Source: Spirochaetales bacterium (GTDB taxonomy: Bacteria; Spirochaetota; Spirochaetia; SZUA-6; DRHE01). Taken from it: 19,097 nt of DNA. Below the pieces are notes generated by a model. The model saw only the letters and a list, made by a program, of their open reading frames with translations. It did no database searches and was not told where the DNA came from. The translations under genes were made by a program, and so were the position numbers. Every line of letters starts with the position of its first letter. The stretch's first letter is position 1. The stretch lies in the NCBI GenBank assembly GCA_016935715.1, contig JAFGQJ010000313.1:1-19097 (forward strand), in the 5' to 3' direction. This document shows positions 15,672 to 19,097 of the stretch, piece by piece.

Positions 15672-15701
15672 TTGACCTTTTCAGGGACTCGAACGTATAC
15701 T
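15672..15701 (+). promoter_or_regulatory. Sigma70-type promoter of the flavodoxin-like gene
   Basis: TTGACC (15672-15677) and TATACT (15696-15701) are separated by 18 bp. Initiation near 15708 would leave about 50 nt of leader before the ATG at 15758. The -35 box overlaps the ribosome-binding site of the divergent lipoprotein gene on the other strand. Confidence 0.65.
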
Positions 15702-15757
15702 AACCCATTCCTGCATCAGTGCATAGCTACAGCTGAAAGCGGACAATGAGGTGAATA

Positions 15758-16171
15758 ATGAGAGCGGCGGTTGTCTTTTTTGCCACCAATTCGAGAGATC
15801 GAATACTGAACCTCACTCGATCTTTGGCGAAGGGTATGGAATCCCAGGGGCATCAGGTGGATATCATCGACGGCAATCACGATGTCAATGCCAAATTGAC
15901 CATGTACCAGTACATAGCCGTGGGCGTGGAGCCGCTTTCCAAGTTCAGCGGCAAGATCCCCGACAAAGTCAGTCAATTCCTGAACTCCTCGGGCATGGTT
16001 GCGGGCAAACGATGCTATGCTTTCGTTACCAAGAACGTGTTCGGTGCAGGCAAAGCGCTCACCCGCCTTATGAGAGGGATGGAGAAGGAGGGGATGTTCC
16101 TGAAATACTCCTCGATCATCAACAGCGCAGCGGAAGCCGAGGAGATCGGCAAACGCCTGCACATCAAGTAG
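15758..16171 (+). CDS. Small flavodoxin-fold-like protein, 137 aa
   Basis: Predicted cytoplasmic alpha/beta protein with the strand-loop-helix order of a flavodoxin: beta strand AAVVFFATNS, loop SRDR, helix NLTRSLAKGMESQ, strand VDIID, strand YIAVGVEPLS, a helix and then strand RCYAFVTKNVFGAGKALTRL. It ends after a further strand and helix (FLKYSSIINSAAEAEEIGKR). The first loop, where flavodoxins bind the FMN phosphate with S/T-x-T-G-x-T, reads ATNSRDRI here, so the phosphate site is not canonical and cofactor binding is unproven. The start is clear: GAGGTGA at 15748-15754 a few bases before the ATG. It is driven by the promoter at 15672-15701. The stop lies only 3 bp from the stop of the convergent membrane-protein gene, leaving no room for a terminator between them. 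Confidence 0.78.
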   Translation: MRAAVVFFATNSRDRILNLTRSLAKGMESQGHQVDIIDGNHDVNAKLTMYQYIAVGVEPLSKFSGKIPDKVSQFLNSSGMVAGKRCYAFVTKNVFGAGKALTRLMRGMEKEGMFLKYSSIINSAAEAEEIGKRLHIK

Positions 16172-16174
16172 GCA

Positions 16175-16945
16175 TTATTCCTTCCAGGGGAATATCATTC
16201 CCTTCAGTGTTCTCTTCCCGACACGCTCCCTGTCTTCGGTGAGCAGGGCATCCCAGGGAATGTTCCGGCGGGCGTCGGGATGCTCCTCGAGGTGGTCGTA
16301 TTTGTACAGGCGAAGCTTGAGCGCCACGTTCCACCAGAGAAAGATCGTGGCGATTCCGGGCAGCAGGAAGGCGGTAAAGGCGGAGATCGCGAATATGAGC
16401 ACCGTGGCGATGAACAAACCCACGGTGAACAGGGGATTGTCCAGGAGCAGCAGAAACATCTTTTTGATCATCTTGGTGAATTTCTTGTCCAGCCTCGCCT
16501 GGATGGCGAAGAAGTACTGAAAAGCGAGCACCCAGAAGATCAGAACCCAGAACAGGAACGAGGAGGCCAGGGGACCTACGAAGGACTGGATCCCTCCGTA
16601 GACTCTGAAAGCAATCTGGAAGAGAATCACCAGCGCGAGATTTACCAGGGCGAAAAGCAGGCTGGTGGGGTAGGTCGCCTTGAGTGCGGGAAGGAAGTCC
16701 TTGAACTCCGGTTTCGTGTAATCGGCGATCATGGCGGCCATGGTGCTGACGACACCCGAGTACACGAACAGGATGCCCATTCCTATACCCAGGGCCGCAA
16801 AAAAAAGGACGGGAATGTCCCGAAACAGCAGGGGAAAGTATATAATAATGGCAAAGGCCAGTATGAATCCCAGGTTCAGGATGACGATGCGGATCAGGTT
16901 GTCCCACATGTCGAAAAACGATTTCTTGATGAGGAAGCCAAACAT
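16175..16945 (-). CDS. Polytopic membrane protein, 256 aa, possibly DUF624/YesL-like
   Basis: Integral inner-membrane protein with five or six hydrophobic helices: about 18-42, 46-70, 96-120, 128-150, and a pair around 170-215. A cytoplasmic, charged C-terminus of about 40 residues follows, with DHLEEHPDARRNIPWDALLT. There are no catalytic motifs. The length and helix layout resemble the YesL/DUF624 group, but I cannot confirm this. The ATG at 16945 is fixed by an in-frame TGA two codons upstream; the nearest purine-rich sequence (GAGG) is only one base from the start, so initiation is probably weak. It diverges from the J-domain gene across a 149-bp region and converges on the flavodoxin-like gene. 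Confidence 0.82.
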   Translation of the reverse strand: MFGFLIKKSFFDMWDNLIRIVILNLGFILAFAIIIYFPLLFRDIPVLFFAALGIGMGILFVYSGVVSTMAAMIADYTKPEFKDFLPALKATYPTSLLFALVNLALVILFQIAFRVYGGIQSFVGPLASSFLFWVLIFWVLAFQYFFAIQARLDKKFTKMIKKMFLLLLDNPLFTVGLFIATVLIFAISAFTAFLLPGIATIFLWWNVALKLRLYKYDHLEEHPDARRNIPWDALLTEDRERVGKRTLKGMIFPWKE

Positions 16946-16994
16946 GCCTCACGCTACCACGAAAGCAACGGCGTGGCAAGAAGGGAATTGCACC

Positions 16995-17004
16995 CACATA
17001 TGTG
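16995..17004. promoter_or_regulatory. Perfect 10-bp palindrome upstream of the J-domain gene promoter
   Basis: CACATATGTG is fully self-complementary and sits 14 bp upstream of the -35 box at 17019, in the shared region of two divergent genes. It could be an operator half-site pair, but a 10-bp palindrome may also occur by chance. Confidence 0.25.
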
Positions 17005-17018
17005 TAGACGAATAATTC

Positions 17019-17047
17019 TTGACAATACTATCATCATCACGTATACT
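17019..17047 (+). promoter_or_regulatory. Strong sigma70-type promoter of the J-domain gene
   Basis: Perfect -35 TTGACA (17019-17024), optimal 17-bp spacer and -10 TATACT (17042-17047). Initiation is predicted near 17054, giving a 40-nt leader to the TTG start at 17095. This is among the best promoter matches in the window. Confidence 0.82.
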
Positions 17048-17094
17048 TTTTTCAAATATGTAAGTTCGCTTACAGAAGGGTTGAGCGGTCCGAT

Positions 17095-17904
17095 TTGGTA
17101 AACTACTACGAAGTTTTAGGTCTCGATCCAGCATGTTCAGTGGACGAAATCAAACGATCCTTCCGAAAACGGGCCAAAGAGCTGCATCCTGATCTGAAGA
17201 TAGCCAACCGCCAGTATTCCGACGAGAACATGCGGAATCTTCTGGCCGCCTATGAGACGCTCAGCAATCCACAGAAGCGCAAGTCCTATGACCGCGCCTT
17301 CAGCATTCACTTCTCCAAACCCAAATTCGACTACAGGGAGTACCTCAAGAGCCGCCCTGACGATCTGATCGCCCAGTCCAAGCTCATCTTCTACAGTCTG
17401 CTCAATTCAGAGCCGACCGAGGCGCTTGAGCTCTACGATTCCCTTTCCCAATCCCGGCCGGATTTTTCCCTTGAGTATTGCCTGGGGCGGGAAGACTACA
17501 TGGACTGCATTTTTCTCATCGCCGAAGCCCTGGAAAGGAACGGCGAATATATCCGTGCCTGCCAGTTGTACAAGCACCTCTGCGTGCTGGAGATGGAGCA
17601 ACCCTATTTTCATCACTTTCTGGATGAAATCATCGAGCGGCTGCGGAGTATCACCTGTTTCAAGATGGTGACCAAGCTCCCACCCCAGGCGTCGATCGAC
17701 TACATCAAGGAGCTCATCCGCTTCAATTTCTCCCGCAAGGACAACGCCTTCTTCTACAAGAAGATAGCTGAAATATACTGCGCCCTGGGCCAGAGAGACC
17801 TGGCGCTCAGCTACCTCGACAAGGGATTGAAACTCGACCAAAAGCTGCCCGGAGTAAAAAAGCTCAAGGAAAAGATCGGCTACACGGAAATTCCCGTGGG
17901 CTGA
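17095..17904 (+). CDS. J-domain (DnaJ-like) protein with helical repeat C-terminus, 269 aa
   Basis: Residues 1-66 form a J domain: NYYEVLGLDPACSVDEIKRS, the invariant HPD at 31-33 in ELHPDLK, then AYETLSNPQKRKSYDR. J domains stimulate the ATPase of DnaK/Hsp70. The rest lacks the Gly/Phe region, zinc fingers and substrate-binding domain of true DnaJ, so this is a class C (type III) J protein. The C-terminal 180 residues are helical and TPR-like (LIFYSLLNSEPTEALELYDS; KKIAEIYCALGQRDLALSYL). There is no signal or membrane segment. The start is a TTG, the only credible one because the J domain begins there; the closest purine-rich stretch (GAAGGG, 17075-17080) is 14 nt away. The stop (TGA) overlaps an ATG at 17904 in TGATG, adjoining surA. 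Confidence 0.9.
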   Translation: MVNYYEVLGLDPACSVDEIKRSFRKRAKELHPDLKIANRQYSDENMRNLLAAYETLSNPQKRKSYDRAFSIHFSKPKFDYREYLKSRPDDLIAQSKLIFYSLLNSEPTEALELYDSLSQSRPDFSLEYCLGREDYMDCIFLIAEALERNGEYIRACQLYKHLCVLEMEQPYFHHFLDEIIERLRSITCFKMVTKLPPQASIDYIKELIRFNFSRKDNAFFYKKIAEIYCALGQRDLALSYLDKGLKLDQKLPGVKKLKEKIGYTEIPVG

Positions 17905-17921
17905 TGCTATACTTGACAGTA
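17905..17921 (+). promoter_or_regulatory. Candidate extended -10 and operator-like element before surA
   Basis: TGCTATACT (17905-17913) is an extended -10 element and is followed by TGACAGTA. It matches 13765-13781 at 14 of 17 positions, the invariant part being TGCTATACTnnnCAGTA, and retains a TACT-N4-AGTA dyad. Initiation near 17920 would give a leader of about 29 nt for the start at 17949. No good -35 is visible for it. A TTGACA at 17913-17918 has only a poor -10 downstream. Confidence 0.4.
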
Positions 17922-17948
17922 CCTTTGCGGGTGATTACTTTGGGTGTG

Positions 17949-19004
17949 ATGAAACGAAACTTTCTTGTACTCGCAGCTGTTTTTCTTTTTGCCCAGATAG
18001 GGTTCGCGCAGCTCATAGACAAACCCGTGGCAACCGTGAAGCTCTCGAAATTCGAGGTCATTTCCGTTCAGCAGTTCCGCAGCAGGATCGAGGATCTGGA
18101 AGCCAGGACGAAGAACAAGCTGTCCGTGGAGGACCGCCGCAAGCTTCTCGATCTGATGGTCAGTGACAAGCTGATCAGCCAGGCTGCTGCGATGGAAAAT
18201 GTCACCGTGACACAGAGTGAACTGGATTCCCGGATCGCCCTGGCGCGCCAGACTGGGGGTTTCGGTCTGAATTTGAACCGTGAGCTCACCGAGCAGGAGT
18301 TCAGACAGCTGCTTCAGCAGTCGGGCCTGTCCTGGGAGGAGTACGTCGAGGAGCTGGAGAAGGCGATCCTCCAGCAGAAGTTCGTCATGCAGAAAAAAAA
18401 GGCGCTCTTCGACAAGATGGCGCCTCCACCCGACAGCGAGATCGAAGATTTCTACGACGCGAACAAGACGGTGTTCGTGGCTCCGGACATGGTCCGTTTC
18501 AAGCACATATACATCGACACCCGGAACCTGAACTCCGCGGAGGAAAAGGCGAAAGCACAGGAACGGGCGGAAGATATCGCCCGGGAGCTTCGAAACGGCG
18601 CCTCTTTCGATGAGCTGGTGGTGAAGTACTCCGACGACAAGAACTCCCGCTACAAGGGGGGGGATTTCGGCTACCTGCGGCGGGATGATCAGGCCCGCAG
18701 GCAGCTGCTCGGCAAAGAGTTTTTCGAGGCACCCTTCAAGCTGGATGTGGGGGAGGTCAGCGGCGTGCTGCAGTCGAATATCGGCTTTCACATCATCCGG
18801 GTAACCGAAAAAATTCCTTTCCGGCTCCTTGCGCTGGACGACCCCATTCCGCCTCAGAACAACAGCACGGTGCGGGACCAGATCAACGCACAGCTGATGC
18901 AGCAGAGGCAGGCCGAGCTCTACCAGCAGGCGCTGCTGGATCTTCTCAGTGAGTTGAAAAAGAAAGCGGAGATACGAATCTTCGAAGAAAACCTTTCCTG
19001 GTAG
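17949..19004 (+). CDS. surA: SurA-like periplasmic parvulin peptidyl-prolyl isomerase, 351 aa
   Basis: Periplasmic chaperone/isomerase for outer-membrane proteins such as LptD. A canonical signal peptide, MKRNFLVLAAVFLFAQIGFA, is followed by Q21. Residues about 22-170 are a helical SurA-N-type chaperone region (RRKLLDLMVSDKLISQAAAM; WEEYVEELEKAILQQKFVMQ). A parvulin domain covers about 178-290 (VRFKHIYIDTRN, then SFDELVVKYSDDKNSRYKGG, DFGYLRRDD, GEVSGVLQSNIGFHIIRV). There is one parvulin domain, against two in E. coli SurA. I start at 17949, where a normal signal peptide begins. The in-frame ATG at 17904, coupled to the dnaJ-like stop, would add 15 residues (MLYLTVPLRVITLGV), giving 366 aa. 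Neither start has a strong ribosome-binding site. Confidence 0.88.
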   Translation: MKRNFLVLAAVFLFAQIGFAQLIDKPVATVKLSKFEVISVQQFRSRIEDLEARTKNKLSVEDRRKLLDLMVSDKLISQAAAMENVTVTQSELDSRIALARQTGGFGLNLNRELTEQEFRQLLQQSGLSWEEYVEELEKAILQQKFVMQKKKALFDKMAPPPDSEIEDFYDANKTVFVAPDMVRFKHIYIDTRNLNSAEEKAKAQERAEDIARELRNGASFDELVVKYSDDKNSRYKGGDFGYLRRDDQARRQLLGKEFFEAPFKLDVGEVSGVLQSNIGFHIIRVTEKIPFRLLALDDPIPPQNNSTVRDQINAQLMQQRQAELYQQALLDLLSELKKKAEIRIFEENLSW

Positions 19005-19032
19005 CGGGTATCCTGTCGGGCATGTCGGAAGC

Positions 19033-19097
19033 ATGGGCGCCAGAAGAAAAGGGCGGATCCTAGCGTTTCAGACTCTCTACGCCTATGAGCTCAGTGA
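19033..19097 (+). CDS. nusB: NusB, transcription antitermination factor (N-terminal 21 codons, runs off window)
   Basis: The translation MGARRKGRILAFQTLYAYEL continues to the window edge and matches the N-terminus of NusB (R-R-x-A/G-R-x-x-A-x-Q-x-L-Y). NusB pairs with NusE/S10 on boxA RNA in rRNA antitermination. Its ATG lies 28 bp after the surA stop, with GGAAG just before it. An out-of-frame ATG at 19022 stops after 13 codons and is ignored. Only 65 nt are visible, so the call rests on a short motif. Confidence 0.75.
   Translation, partial: MGARRKGRILAFQTLYAYELS

Noticed and set aside
16280..17101. A 273-codon plus-strand frame opposite the membrane-protein gene
   Set aside because: Its composition (long runs of Glu, Gly, Gln, His) is typical of antisense to hydrophobic helices; the minus-strand reading gives clean transmembrane segments.
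17904..17948. Earlier in-frame ATG for the SurA-like protein
   Set aside because: It would place 15 extra residues before a canonical signal peptide. It is kept only as an alternative because the TGATG coupling is plausible.
1..19097. Mobile element, CRISPR array, defence island or secondary-metabolite cluster
   Set aside because: No transposase, integrase, direct-repeat array or biosynthetic genes were seen; most genes are conserved housekeeping or envelope genes.

Overview
This window is a GC-rich, gene-dense stretch of chromosome that most likely comes from a free-living member of the Spirochaetales (Spirochaeta/Treponema relatives). The evidence is gene content and order. A uvrA-lptD pair, a phoH-pgpH-ybeY-tlyC/corC-TPR block and a pgk-tpi-secG block all have counterparts I recall from treponemes. 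The LptD-type protein is very long (1164 aa), and the signal peptides end in spirochete-like FAQ/YAQ sites. No search could be run, so the lineage is an inference. I see no mobile element, CRISPR array, tRNA or rRNA, and it reads as core chromosome.

Layout. (1) Positions 1-10155 look like one plus-strand transcription unit with tight or overlapping junctions: the 3' end of uvrA, an LptD-like outer-membrane protein, PhoH (YbeZ), a 7TM-HD phosphodiesterase (PgpH), YbeY, a CBS/CorC-domain protein (TlyC-like) and a secreted TPR protein with a possible FlgT/CsgG-like C-terminus. Start/stop overlaps ATGA, GTGA and TTGA couple several of them. (2) A strong sigma70-type promoter at 10211-10240 begins a glycolytic operon, gap-pgk-tpi, followed after 3 bp by secG. 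(3) From 13648 to 17018 the organisation changes to single genes in alternating directions: an unrecognised helical 222-aa protein (+), an unrecognised lipoprotein (-), a small flavodoxin-fold-like protein (+) and a polytopic membrane protein (-). These have convergent ends that overlap or nearly touch. (4) From 17019 a strong promoter drives a J-domain protein, followed by a SurA-like parvulin chaperone and the first codons of nusB.

Functionally the window joins envelope biogenesis (LptD, SurA, SecG, CorC-like protein, secreted TPR protein), RNA maturation (PhoH/YbeZ with YbeY), probable cyclic-di-AMP turnover (PgpH) and lower glycolysis. I did not find a convincing new multi-gene system. 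The most interesting leads are a SAP-like helical motif in the N-terminal region of the LptD protein, a promoter/operator-like element (TGCTATACTnnnCAGTA) shared by the orphan helical gene and surA, the orphan helical gene itself, and the C-terminal region of the TPR protein. TTG initiation is also frequent: four of the genes here use it.
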